A stretch of DNA of 64,000 nt from UBA4416 sp040387475 (GTDB lineage Bacteria > Bacteroidota > Bacteroidia > B-17B0 > Aurantibacillaceae): positions 1 through 64,000 of the forward strand of contig JAZKDT010000009.1 of NCBI GenBank assembly GCA_040387475.1, read 5' to 3'. Positions 44,224 through 53,612 of this stretch are shown in pieces. A program made the position numbers and the translations under genes. Within the stretch, counting starts at the first letter, position 1. Each line of letters opens with the position of its first letter. The notes beneath the pieces are model-generated. The model was not told the DNA's origin. It made no database searches and saw only the letters and a program-made list of their open reading frames with translations.

Positions 44224-44625
44224 TTATATCATTACATATACCACATTATTGCTCTTTACGCTATCCTTTTTTTGTTTCGGAAACTTTTGAGCAATTTCCA
44301 TTTCAACAATTTGTAAATTTTTTTCGGTTAACTGCTTTTGCAGGCTTGCTAATAGTATTTTTGTTGCAAGGTCGTCCATCAACCCTGTTTTAGAACTGTT
44401 AGCGGTGGAATCTTGTCTTGTAATAAAATCTTCTGCCGTAATTTTAAACACGTGACATATATTATTGATCACTTTATCTGTAAAATTACTTTTTCCGGTT
44501 TCGAGCTTACTATAATTTTGTTGCTTAATATTGAAAAGGAGTGCCATCTCCAGTTGCTTTTTTTTATTTTTCTTACGTAAGGCTTTCAAATTTTGTGCTA
44601 AGTATAAATTGATCCGGCTTTCCAT
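44224..44625 (-). CDS. XRE-family transcriptional regulator
   Basis: 133 residues. The helix-turn-helix spans ~8-66: LAQNLKALRKKNKKKQLEMALLFNIKQQNYSKLETGK, ending in the helix IINICHVFKIT. A coiled-coil or linker follows (ILLASLQKQLTEKNLQIVEME), perhaps for dimerisation. Divergent from the T9SS cargo gene at 44858, with a repeated GGTGTAAAA element in the 232 bp between, so it probably represses or activates its own and the cargo promoters. Signal unknown. Confidence 0.85.
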   Translation of the reverse strand: MESRINLYLAQNLKALRKKNKKKQLEMALLFNIKQQNYSKLETGKSNFTDKVINNICHVFKITAEDFITRQDSTANSSKTGLMDDLATKILLASLQKQLTEKNLQIVEMEIAQKFPKQKKDSVKSNNVVYVMI

Positions 44626-44667
44626 AATTTTTGTCTTCTGAACCGCTAATTTATTAAAAAAATGAAG

Positions 44668-44832
44668 GTGTGTAACGCCTAAATACCTTGCTTTTTAGTT
44701 TTACACCTGTATGGGGTGTAAAATATCTCAAAATACATTCTTTAGCGGTGTAAAATACAAGCTATTTAAATTGCCTCAGATTTTAAAATAATCTTACTTA
44801 GGTAAATAATTTCTATTTTATTTTATTACACC
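44668..44832. promoter_or_regulatory. Candidate operator array between the XRE regulator and the T9SS cargo gene
   Basis: The half-site GGTGTAAAA occurs as an inverted pair at 44699-44707 and 44715-44723 (TTTTACACC-7 bp-GGTGTAAAA), again at 44747-44755 exactly 32 bp on, and as TATTACACC at 44824-44832 next to the start of the cargo gene. A weaker copy GGTGTGTAA is at 44668-44676. Spacing near whole helical turns and the divergent regulator support binding by the XRE protein. Confidence 0.6.
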
Positions 44833-44857
44833 CTCAGAATCCAAAACAACCAAGAAA

Positions 44858-47800
44858 ATGAACTTAAAAAAAATGTATTTATGTGGTTTGACAATATTAA
44901 GTATTGTTGTTAACACAGCTGTAAAAGCGCAATCAACAATACCCCAGCGAGACATGTGGGCAATCGGTACCAACGTTGTGAAATTTGATCTGGTAACAGG
45001 TGCTTTACAATCGGGATCAATAGGTACGTTGCCTATACATGCGGATACTTATTTCGCTTCTGCCGAACCACAGCTATCCACATCCACAATTAACAACGCT
45101 TATCACGACGAAAATGGTAATTTGCTATTTTATATTGCGGATAGTAAAGTATATGATTATGAAGGACGATTTATTGGTGCCTTGATGTATGAGCCAGGAC
45201 CTGGGTTGCCTCAGTCAACAGGCGGTTCCGGAGAGCCTATTAATGGACATAAAGAAATTGCTATTGTTCCGGATAAATGTAACCCCAGGGTTTTTTATAT
45301 TGTAGCCGGGAACCGATTAAATAACAGCCATAACGGATCTACAAATTTTGACAGTTTTAATACGCCAAAATATACAAAACTCGAAATTGGATTAAATATA
45401 AATTCGATTACAGCGGGTGGAGGAATGAATAGCGGTAACGGCGATCCATTAGCTGACGGCAGGCTGGGTTTTTCAAATGACTATTTTGTTTATGTGTACG
45501 GTGCTGCTAATGCACCATATTATATTGGCGCGCCTATGCACTCCTTAGTTGCAAACCCCTTACAAAACAATAATGAACCCTTGTATTCACTTGCAGTTAG
45601 TAAGGTACAGGCTGATGGTAACAGGCTATTATTTGTAGGTACTGGTAATGAAGTAGCAATTTTTACAAATGCTGAACTTGCCACCTCTGGTGAAATAGAT
45701 CAGTTAAGTGTACCCGCTTCATTATACTCTAATTTACAGTTCGGGAACCAAAATCCTAATGTAGAACTGGAATTATTTCAAGCTACCAATTCAAATGTAA
45801 TTCGTATGGCCAATAAACATCCATCAGGAGATGACTATTTTTATAATGATTTTAGCTATGCTGCTGGTGTAATAACGCCATCTTCCCCAATCATGTTAGA
45901 TGATCAAAGAGTTTATTCAGGCAGGCTTGACTACGGACTGGAGTTTTCTCCTAACGGTCGTTACCTATATTTTACAAATAATTTGGGATTAGCCTATTTT
46001 GATCTGAACCAAACTTTGCCGGTAGCAGTCAGCTTGGCAACACAGGTTAATATAAATACTGCTAATTTTAATCAGTCTCAAATAGAAGTTGGTAAAGACG
46101 ATGCATTGTATTTTTGCAATGGCTCAAAATTGGGAAGATTAATCAATATAAATAATCCAACTACTATAAGTTCGGGTAATTTTACAACATTTAATTTACC
46201 TAATACCGTTCCCCAGGCAGCTACAAGCTACAATTTTGATTCAAACGTATTAGGCGGGTTCCTTTATAACTTAAATGATCAGGTAGACGGAGAACCCGCC
46301 TATCCGGCGTTTGTAGTGGGAAACACGTTAGCAGACGCAAAATGCTGTATCGAACATAGAAGATACGATGCCGACGTACATAATTTAGCTCTTCTCCCTG
46401 CCCAGGGTACTTTTGGAAGCCAAAACCACAACCAGACCTGGAGCCCGGGAGCATTAAATAACCCGTTTGGAAGTGTAAGCGGAACTGTTGTTATTAAAGA
46501 TCGTTTAGTTATCCCTGCAGGATACACCGTAACCATTAATAATATGATTTTTGAATATAAACCCTTTTTAGATCAACCTAACAATACGGCTGCATTTGTT
46601 GACGGTGCCAAATGTGTTTTAGAAAGATCTACTAATACTACAGATAATGGCGGTCAGCTGACATTAAATAATACAATATTCAGGGCCTTCCAGTGTTATT
46701 ACAGCATGTGGGATGGCGTGGAAGTGCAGGGAGAACCAAGTGCACTGCAGCAGGTGATCACGTCTCCGCCGCTTAGCATCAAAATACGCCATGGAAAATT
46801 AGTGATTAATTCAGGCTCCATTATACAGGACGCTTATTTTGGTGCCGCTAACTACCAGTTTGATCTAACAAATGGCAATTCAAGTAATTATTTTAAAACG
46901 CCGGTTTTACAAAGTGGCGGAATTATCATCGGAACAGCCAACAGTACCTTTAGAAATAATTACATTGGGGTGTGTTTTATGCCCTATTTTACTGCTAATG
47001 TATTGTCAAATTTTAAAAACACCAATTTTTTAGTGAACGCACCTTTAGGTAACCCCTTAATTGCACCTTACGCTATGGCGCTTTTAACCGATACCAAAAT
47101 TTTGCAGTTTAAGAGTTGTACATTTTTAAATTCCGCAACGCTCACCTATCCCATTGTGCCAACTTTAACAGCACCGGGATTTCTGCATGGGATCTTAGCC
47201 TACAATTCTTCTTTATACATTAGCAGCAGCATTAATTCTGTTAATGTACCCTTTATTACGGGCTGTACCTTTGAGAATTTAACCTATGGTATCAGGGCCT
47301 TTAACACAACCGTCAACACCATATTGGTGCAAAGCTCCAATTTTTTAAATAACTATCATGGTTCTTATTTCTCCGGTTACAACGGCAGTTCAACCACCGT
47401 TGCGCAGCGAAACCGTTATTTTGTATACCAGTACCCAACGGGCACTCCCGCCAGCCAGGCCTCCTACGGGCATTATTTAGATTACTGTAATAATTTTAAG
47501 GTACAGGAAAACCGTTTTTACTACAATAGTTATAACGAAACCACCGGGGCATTGGTTGCCGGTAAATACAATGCTTTGGGCTGTATCATCAACGAGGAAA
47601 ACTCTCTCCAGACTTGTTTTGGTGCAGGATACCAGGGCGATGAGGTTTATAAAAATTTATTCAAAGAAATAAATATTGGCACACAGGCTCAGGGGTTTAA
47701 TGCTGAACAACCTAAAAATGCAAATACTTTGACTAATGGGTGTTATGTTGGCGTTGTTCCTGCGCCTGAACATAATGTGGGTTTAAAATATAATTGTAAT

Positions 47801-49285
47801 ACTTTTAGTGGTACCGACGAAAATGATATTACCGTTATGTATGATGCTGTAGCTAACAAGCCGGGTCGTATTGCTTTTCAGCAAGGCGGCGGCACCAGCA
47901 CCGGGAATGTACACAGCCATGTCACAACACCCTTTAATTGTACAGCATTTAATGCCTTAAGTGAACGTGAGCAATATATTGACAAAACAGGCATTAATAA
48001 CACCAATCCAAATTACTTGGAAAGTGTGTATAATAATGCGGCGACTGAGAAATTATTTTGTTTTTCTCCCTTTGTTATTGCTCCCAATACCGGCAGCACC
48101 TTGCATAACACCGGGGTAAAAAGTGTTACCTTTGGTAACCCCAATACCTGCCCCAATAAAGTAGATGTCCTTAACCCGGGTTTCATGGCATCAACATCTG
48201 ATTACAACAATTTAACCTCCTTAATTAAAAGCGCTGAACAGCCTTTGATTAAAGGCGATGCGCTGGATTTAACCAATGTAATGAACAATGGAACAACGGC
48301 GCAGATAGGAAACGACCTGTTAGCCCAGGGCTCTTTTTTAAGCGACCGCGCATTACTGGCTGCTGTGCGTAAAGGCTTACCCCCGGTTACCTTAAAGGAC
48401 ATCATCCTTCTGAACTCACCGGTTACAGAAACCGTAAAAAATGTATTGGATAGCATACTCTTACCTGAGGATATCCGAAAAGAAATAAACAACGCACAAA
48501 CCGGTACCAGTCAACGCCGCATCCAGGAAGCTTTGCTGGCAAATTTACGTGATCAGCAACACAGTTTGGCTATTGATGCCATGACCGCTTTATTATTGGA
48601 CAGTATTTACCGGAAACCCGAAGAAATAAATAAATTAGTAGTAACTTTAAGTATTGCTGATGCTAATGGTCAAAAAGTGAAAACCTATTTAAATTACAAC
48701 GACGTGGTGAACGCGCAAAAAGAACTGGATACATTACTGGTTAAAAAAGGAAGCGCTGATCCTCAATGTGCTTATTTACAATCTTTAGTGGATATTTACA
48801 GGGATCAGCAAATTGGCGGATTAGGTTTGGTAACCAATGCCAAAGCGGAAGCCACCATATTGGCATTAAGCGGCGATCACAATGAATTTGAGAGCCGTGG
48901 GGCGATCGGTTTATTACTGTTGAACAGCCGCTCAACTTACCAGGAATGGATACAGGGAAAGCCCGGCTCGGAAAAGGCACGCCTTGCACAGCAAACGGAT
49001 AATGAGGAGTCTACAGCGGTTATAGAAAACCTTAACTTTAAGGTATATCCAAACCCAAGTACGGGTTTATTTTACTACGAGTATAATGCAGAGGAAAATA
49101 ATAATGAACCTGCTACGTTAACGGTTATAGATATGTTAGGAAAAGTTCTTATTAACGGCACTATCAACCAGGCTAATGCAAAAGGCATGATTAATTTGAG
49201 TGAGCTAAACAATGGCATTTACTTCATCACCATATCCAATTCTAAAAAACAATTATTTACCAATAAACTAAGTGTTATTAAATAG
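44858..49285 (+). CDS. Giant T9SS-secreted protein with beta-propeller-like and beta-helix regions
   Basis: 1475 residues. Signal peptide MNLKKMYLCGLTILSIVVNTAVKAQ. Residues ~25-480 form a seven-bladed-propeller-like pattern (NAYHDENGNLLFYIADSKVYD, SPNGRYLYFTNNLG). Residues ~540-1050 look like a right-handed beta-helix of irregular strands (IVIKDRLVIPAGYTVTINNM, NTIFRAFQCYY, KTPVLQSGGIIIGTANSTFR). The C-terminal ~80 residues from YPNPSTGLFYYEYNAEENNN to LSVIK are a type A sorting domain, and its last 240 bp are nearly identical to the end of the next gene. Surface adhesin or matrix function is inferred. Probably controlled by the divergent XRE protein. Confidence 0.88.
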   Translation: MNLKKMYLCGLTILSIVVNTAVKAQSTIPQRDMWAIGTNVVKFDLVTGALQSGSIGTLPIHADTYFASAEPQLSTSTINNAYHDENGNLLFYIADSKVYDYEGRFIGALMYEPGPGLPQSTGGSGEPINGHKEIAIVPDKCNPRVFYIVAGNRLNNSHNGSTNFDSFNTPKYTKLEIGLNINSITAGGGMNSGNGDPLADGRLGFSNDYFVYVYGAANAPYYIGAPMHSLVANPLQNNNEPLYSLAVSKVQADGNRLLFVGTGNEVAIFTNAELATSGEIDQLSVPASLYSNLQFGNQNPNVELELFQATNSNVIRMANKHPSGDDYFYNDFSYAAGVITPSSPIMLDDQRVYSGRLDYGLEFSPNGRYLYFTNNLGLAYFDLNQTLPVAVSLATQVNINTANFNQSQIEVGKDDALYFCNGSKLGRLININNPTTISSGNFTTFNLPNTVPQAATSYNFDSNVLGGFLYNLNDQVDGEPAYPAFVVGNTLADAKCCIEHRRYDADVHNLALLPAQGTFGSQNHNQTWSPGALNNPFGSVSGTVVIKDRLVIPAGYTVTINNMIFEYKPFLDQPNNTAAFVDGAKCVLERSTNTTDNGGQLTLNNTIFRAFQCYYSMWDGVEVQGEPSALQQVITSPPLSIKIRHGKLVINSGSIIQDAYFGAANYQFDLTNGNSSNYFKTPVLQSGGIIIGTANSTFRNNYIGVCFMPYFTANVLSNFKNTNFLVNAPLGNPLIAPYAMALLTDTKILQFKSCTFLNSATLTYPIVPTLTAPGFLHGILAYNSSLYISSSINSVNVPFITGCTFENLTYGIRAFNTTVNTILVQSSNFLNNYHGSYFSGYNGSSTTVAQRNRYFVYQYPTGTPASQASYGHYLDYCNNFKVQENRFYYNSYNETTGALVAGKYNALGCIINEENSLQTCFGAGYQGDEVYKNLFKEINIGTQAQGFNAEQPKNANTLTNGCYVGVVPAPEHNVGLKYNCNTFSGTDENDITVMYDAVANKPGRIAFQQGGGTSTGNVHSHVTTPFNCTAFNALSEREQYIDKTGINNTNPNYLESVYNNAATEKLFCFSPFVIAPNTGSTLHNTGVKSVTFGNPNTCPNKVDVLNPGFMASTSDYNNLTSLIKSAEQPLIKGDALDLTNVMNNGTTAQIGNDLLAQGSFLSDRALLAAVRKGLPPVTLKDIILLNSPVTETVKNVLDSILLPEDIRKEINNAQTGTSQRRIQEALLANLRDQQHSLAIDAMTALLLDSIYRKPEEINKLVVTLSIADANGQKVKTYLNYNDVVNAQKELDTLLVKKGSADPQCAYLQSLVDIYRDQQIGGLGLVTNAKAEATILALSGDHNEFESRGAIGLLLLNSRSTYQEWIQGKPGSEKARLAQQTDNEESTAVIENLNFKVYPNPSTGLFYYEYNAEENNNEPATLTVIDMLGKVLINGTINQANAKGMINLSELNNGIYFITISNSKKQLFTNKLSVIK
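49046..49285 (+). repeat. T9SS tail repeat, copy A (240 bp)
   Basis: Encodes the last 79 codons plus stop of the first cargo gene. It matches copy B (50736-50975) at all but about 12 positions, three of them changing the amino acid (Leu/Arg, Asn/Asp, Thr/Ala). The upstream sequences are unrelated, so the tail alone was copied or converted. Confidence 0.95.
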
Positions 49286-49298
49286 CATATTTTTACAA

Positions 49299-49331
49299 AG
49301 GGTTAAGCAATTGCTTAACCCTTTATTTACA
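49299..49331 (+). terminator. Intrinsic terminator of the first cargo gene, overlapping the start of the second
   Basis: A 12-bp perfect stem AGGGTTAAGCAA / TTGCTTAACCCT with no loop bases to spare, then TTTATTTAC. The T run is weak. The likely TTG start codon of the next gene lies in the right arm (49311-49313). Confidence 0.55.
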
Positions 49332-50975
49332 AAATTCATAATTTTCGTGGTGTTTTTTGTAGGTGGAATGCTTTGTGCTCAGAATAAGATATCGGTAATA
49401 AGGCCGTCTATTTTAACGACTAATAGCGAAGGAGGGGGAGCTTTCTATCACCAAAACAAAATAGTATTTTCAAGTTCAGGTAATCTTAGCAGTGATTCAA
49501 ATAAACCCTATCACCTAACTTTCTTATTTAACGCTGATCTTGATACTCTACAAACTTCCACTAAAAAATTATCCGGAAGCATTAGCAACAACTCTTTCTA
49601 TCTATCTCCATTTGGTGCTAACAGAGCTAACGAAATGTTTTATTCTGGATTTTCTGACAACTACAGTGGGATAGCAGATGCCCATATTTTTGCTAAGTCT
49701 ACTGTCACTAATTTGAGTTTAATGAATTATAAAGCTTATAAGTCAAAAAACATATGTTACCCCGGCATAAACAATCGGCAACTTATAAATGATAGCACCT
49801 TTATTGTAACACGAAGTTTTAAATATGCAGTCAGTTTTAATCAGAACAATTTTAGCTTGTGGTGGATTAATAGAAATCTGGATACTCTAAATCAAAAAGT
49901 ATATATTAACAATAAAAATTGCTTCGCTAAGAATGTTATTCCTCTTCCTAGTAAAGATTTACTTGTTTATGGTGAAACAGATAGTATAGATGTAAATGAT
50001 TCTTTTATAATGAGAATTGACAGCGTTGGGAATATAAAATGGGTAAATAGTTATGGAACTAGCAGTTATGATGGACACAGGCTGATAAGACTAAATAATT
50101 ATTTTTATTTAATTGGTGGTTCTGATTTACTTAGTATTTGTACCACAACCTTATCAACAATCTTGGTTACTAAACTCGATGAAAACGGAGTTATTTTAAA
50201 AACTACAAAAATTGAAACTAATAGAAAAGTAGTAATATCACAATTACAAATAATCGGTAACGATTTTGTTATCGCGGGTTCGTCATGTAATAGCTTTACA
50301 AGTGGTTATTCAGGAGTGTTTTTAAAAGTAGATACTAACGGCGTTATAAAAAATCAATACATTATAGGACAGAACCAAACAAACTTCGAAAATTTTCTGC
50401 CTTACGAAATAACATCAGATTCCCTTAAAAATATTTATTGTGCAGCAAGTAGTTGGACTGGCGGCGGTAATCCAATTTATCAAGACAATCTTATCAAACT
50501 CGATAGTAATTTAACAGGCTGTTACCCCAGTGAGCCCGCTTTTAACTTTACAACAACCGTTGCGCCTCCAGGATTTTTACACAATATTCCCATTCATTTC
50601 AGGGTAGCTAAAGATAGTATTTATGAAGTATTTGGTACCATAAACCAGGGTTATGGTTTTAATACGCTGGTTGATGAGTGTAGCGGTTATGTGGGGTTAC
50701 AGGAACATGTAAAACAAAACCAACATTTTAAAATTTATCCAAACCCAAGTACGGGTTTATTTTACTACGAGTATAATGCAGAGGAAAATAATAATGAACC
50801 TGCTACGTTAACGGTGATAGATATGTTAGGAAAAGTTCGTATTAACGGCACTATCGACCAGGCTAATGCCAAAGGCATGATCAATTTGAGTGAATTGAAT
50901 AATGGCATTTACTTCATCACCATATCAAATTCTAAAAAACAATTATTTGCCAATAAACTAAGTGTTATTAAGTAG
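49311..50975 (+). CDS. T9SS-secreted protein with duplicated C-terminal tail
   Basis: No ATG precedes the signal peptide. TTG 49311 gives MLNPLFTKFIIFVVFFVGGMLCAQ; the frame also opens at GTG 49272, overlapping the previous gene by 14 bp. About 554 residues. The central part has the SDSTVAWVNSY-like blades of a beta-propeller (NIKWVNSYGTSSYDGHRLIRLNNYF, DNLIKLDSNL). The last 80 residues are the type A sorting tail that is nearly identical to that of the upstream gene. A near -7 box (TATTTTTA, 49288-49295) suggests its own promoter. Non-ATG initiation is an inference. Confidence 0.8.
   Translation: MLNPLFTKFIIFVVFFVGGMLCAQNKISVIRPSILTTNSEGGGAFYHQNKIVFSSSGNLSSDSNKPYHLTFLFNADLDTLQTSTKKLSGSISNNSFYLSPFGANRANEMFYSGFSDNYSGIADAHIFAKSTVTNLSLMNYKAYKSKNICYPGINNRQLINDSTFIVTRSFKYAVSFNQNNFSLWWINRNLDTLNQKVYINNKNCFAKNVIPLPSKDLLVYGETDSIDVNDSFIMRIDSVGNIKWVNSYGTSSYDGHRLIRLNNYFYLIGGSDLLSICTTTLSTILVTKLDENGVILKTTKIETNRKVVISQLQIIGNDFVIAGSSCNSFTSGYSGVFLKVDTNGVIKNQYIIGQNQTNFENFLPYEITSDSLKNIYCAASSWTGGGNPIYQDNLIKLDSNLTGCYPSEPAFNFTTTVAPPGFLHNIPIHFRVAKDSIYEVFGTINQGYGFNTLVDECSGYVGLQEHVKQNQHFKIYPNPSTGLFYYEYNAEENNNEPATLTVIDMLGKVRINGTIDQANAKGMINLSELNNGIYFITISNSKKQLFANKLSVIK
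50736..50975 (+). repeat. T9SS tail repeat, copy B (240 bp)
   Basis: Direct copy of 49046-49285, same frame and ending at the stop codon. Confidence 0.95.
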
Positions 50976-51168
50976 TGATGGACACTTTATAATGCATTGT
51001 CATTTACTTTCTTTTAAGCCCTTCGATATCTTTAACCACCATTTACCGCCTCCACTATACAACCCACCTATTTAGGCTTTATTTAATCCCTAGCTTTCCA
51101 TTACATTTGTGCCGGTAAATCCAATAAATCCCCAATTTAATCGTTACACAAAAGGTAAAAAAAGCGTT

Positions 51169-51206
51169 TAGGAAACTAAAACCTTAAAAAAAGTTTCCTA
51201 TTTTTG
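51169..51206 (+). promoter_or_regulatory. Palindrome over the -7 box of the TonB receptor operon
   Basis: TAGGAAACT (51169-51177) and AGTTTCCTA (51192-51200) are exact reverse complements 14 bp apart. The right arm shares its TA with the -7 box TATTTTTG (51199-51206), so a protein bound here would block or shape the promoter. Confidence 0.6.
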
Positions 51207-51235
51207 CACTTCAATTTTGAATATACAAAATATCT

Positions 51236-53593
51236 ATGAAAAAAATTATTCTATTATTTCTTGTGAGTCTTGTCTTCACTACGCAGGCGCAGGAAAAACA
51301 TACGGTTAGCGGCTACATCAAAGATGCCAAAAATGGGGAGGCGCTGATTGGCGTTACGGTGTACAAAAAAAACTCGCAGATAGGCACCAGTACTAATGAA
51401 TATGGGTTTTACTCTTTAACGCTGCCAGCTGGGCAGGATACCATTATGTTTTCTTTTGTTGGTTATAAAACGGTGGCCCAACCGGTTGATTTGACAAAAA
51501 ATCAAACCGTCAGTATGGAAATTGCCGAAGAAGGTAAAGAACTCGAAGAAGTAGTAGTTTCATCCGAAAGGGAAGATAAGAATATCAAGAGTATGGAAAT
51601 GAGCGTGGCAAAACTGGATATTAAACAAATTCAAAAAATGCCTGCTTTATTGGGAGAGGTGGACGTTATTAAAAGCATTCAACTATTACCAGGTGTTACC
51701 ACTGTAGGAGAAGGCGCCAGCGGTTTTAATGTACGTGGCGGAAATATTGATCAAAATTTGGTGTTGATGGACGAAGCGCCTGTATATAACTCCTCCCATT
51801 TATTTGGTTTCTTTTCGGTATTCAACCCGGATGCGGTTAAGGATGTAAAATTAATTAAAGGCGGTATTCCCGCTCAGTATGGCGGACGTGTATCGTCCAT
51901 TTTGGATATCAGGATGAAAGAGGGGAATAGTAAAAAGCTGGAAGTAAATGGTGGTATTGGAACGATCTTTAGTCGTTTATCTATTGAAGCGCCTTTGTTT
52001 AAAAACAAAGCTTCATTTATTGTAGCCGCACGCCGCAGTTATATTGATATCCTGGCAAAACCTTTATTAGCCAAACGTCAGCCTGATTTGAAAGATGCTA
52101 AATTTTATTTTTATGATTTAACTGCAAAGTTTAACATGAGAATCAACGATAAGAATACGGTGTTTGCCAGCGGTTATTTTGGGAGAGATGTGTTTGGAGC
52201 TGGTTTTAAATTTAACTGGGGAAACAGTACAGCTACATTAAGATGGAATCATATTTTTAACAGTAAGTTATTTATGAATGTGAGTACCTTTTATAGTAAC
52301 TACAAATATGAATTAGGATTCAAGGATGAAGGAAGCAGTCAAAAATTTGAATGGACCTCCAACATTATTAATTATAGTGTTAAACCTGATTTTACTTATT
52401 ATTTAAATAGCAAAAATACAATTCGTTTTGGAGCACAGGGGATCGTTTTTACGTTTAAACCCGGTACGGCCACTATTACTTCGCAGGATGGGATTTCCTC
52501 ACCCATTGGTTTAGATAACCAGTATGGTGTTGAGTATGCCGCATACGTGGACAACGAACAAAAACTATCAAACCGTTTTACCTTACAATACGGCTTAAGG
52601 TGGTCGGCTTTTAATTACATGGGTAAAGGCACAAAATATACTTATCGCGATACTATTCCAAATGAGAGCCGCCCCTTGGATGGCGAAGAAAAAATCGCTT
52701 CCGGAGAAACTATTAAAACCTACAACAACCCCGAGCCACGTTTGGCCATTAATTATACCATCAATGATAAGAGTTCCATTAAATTAGGTTATAACCGCAT
52801 GTCGCAGTATTTACATATTGTATCAAATACGGCAGCATCCACGCCACTGGATATTTATACACCGGTTACCAATAATATCAAACCCTTAATTGCCGACCAG
52901 GTTACTTTAGGCTACTTCCGCAACTTTAAAGAGAACATGTTTGAAACGTCGGCAGAGGTGTATTACAAGGATCTTCAAAATCAGTTGGATTATGTGGATA
53001 ATGCCAGTTTGTTATTAAATAAATATTTAGAAGCGGATCTGGTTCAGGGTAAAGGCCGCGCCTATGGATTTGAATTATACCTTAAAAAAGCGAAAGGGAA
53101 ATTAAACGGATGGGTAAGTTATACGCTCTCAAAAACAGAACGTAAAGTACGAGGCATCAGTAACGAAGATTGGTTTTTATCTAAGTACGATAGAACACAT
53201 AACGTAAACACTGTTTTGATTTTTGATTTAAACAAGCGTTTCAGTTTCTCGGCAAACTTTGTTTACATGACGGGTACACCGGCAACATTTCCAACGGCTA
53301 AAGTCGAAGTACAGGGATATGTTATTCCATACAACACGGATAACAAAAGAAATAATTACCGGAATACTGCATACCACAGAGCAGATATTGGTATCACGTA
53401 TAATTTTAAAAGTAACGATCGTAAAAGATGGAAAAGTACATTGGTGTTAAGCGTTTATAATTTGTATAACCGCCGAAATGCATTTTCAATTTATTTCCGT
53501 AATAACCCTGATAACCCTACTAATACGGAAGCCGTAAGGTATTCGGTGGTAGGCTCAATTATTCCTGCGATTACTTATAATTTCAAATTTTAA
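51236..53593 (+). CDS. TonB-dependent outer-membrane receptor
   Basis: 785 residues. Signal peptide MKKIILLFLVSLVFTTQAQ. An N-terminal carboxypeptidase-like regulatory domain (VSGYIKDAKNGEALIGVTVYKKN, NEYGFYSLTLPAG) comes before the plug (IKSIQLLPGVTTVGEGASGFNVRGGNIDQNLVLMDEAPVY, PAQYGGRVSSILDI) and a 22-stranded barrel. Shorter than SusC-type receptors (~1000), it fits the group paired with DUF4249 lipoproteins. The substrate could be an iron complex, vitamin or small glycan; sequence does not decide. The -7 box overlaps a palindrome. The next gene is 19 bp downstream. Confidence 0.93.
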   Translation: MKKIILLFLVSLVFTTQAQEKHTVSGYIKDAKNGEALIGVTVYKKNSQIGTSTNEYGFYSLTLPAGQDTIMFSFVGYKTVAQPVDLTKNQTVSMEIAEEGKELEEVVVSSEREDKNIKSMEMSVAKLDIKQIQKMPALLGEVDVIKSIQLLPGVTTVGEGASGFNVRGGNIDQNLVLMDEAPVYNSSHLFGFFSVFNPDAVKDVKLIKGGIPAQYGGRVSSILDIRMKEGNSKKLEVNGGIGTIFSRLSIEAPLFKNKASFIVAARRSYIDILAKPLLAKRQPDLKDAKFYFYDLTAKFNMRINDKNTVFASGYFGRDVFGAGFKFNWGNSTATLRWNHIFNSKLFMNVSTFYSNYKYELGFKDEGSSQKFEWTSNIINYSVKPDFTYYLNSKNTIRFGAQGIVFTFKPGTATITSQDGISSPIGLDNQYGVEYAAYVDNEQKLSNRFTLQYGLRWSAFNYMGKGTKYTYRDTIPNESRPLDGEEKIASGETIKTYNNPEPRLAINYTINDKSSIKLGYNRMSQYLHIVSNTAASTPLDIYTPVTNNIKPLIADQVTLGYFRNFKENMFETSAEVYYKDLQNQLDYVDNASLLLNKYLEADLVQGKGRAYGFELYLKKAKGKLNGWVSYTLSKTERKVRGISNEDWFLSKYDRTHNVNTVLIFDLNKRFSFSANFVYMTGTPATFPTAKVEVQGYVIPYNTDNKRNNYRNTAYHRADIGITYNFKSNDRKRWKSTLVLSVYNLYNRRNAFSIYFRNNPDNPTNTEAVRYSVVGSIIPAITYNFKF

Positions 53594-53612
53594 ATATCAG
53601 ACACACCGTTAT

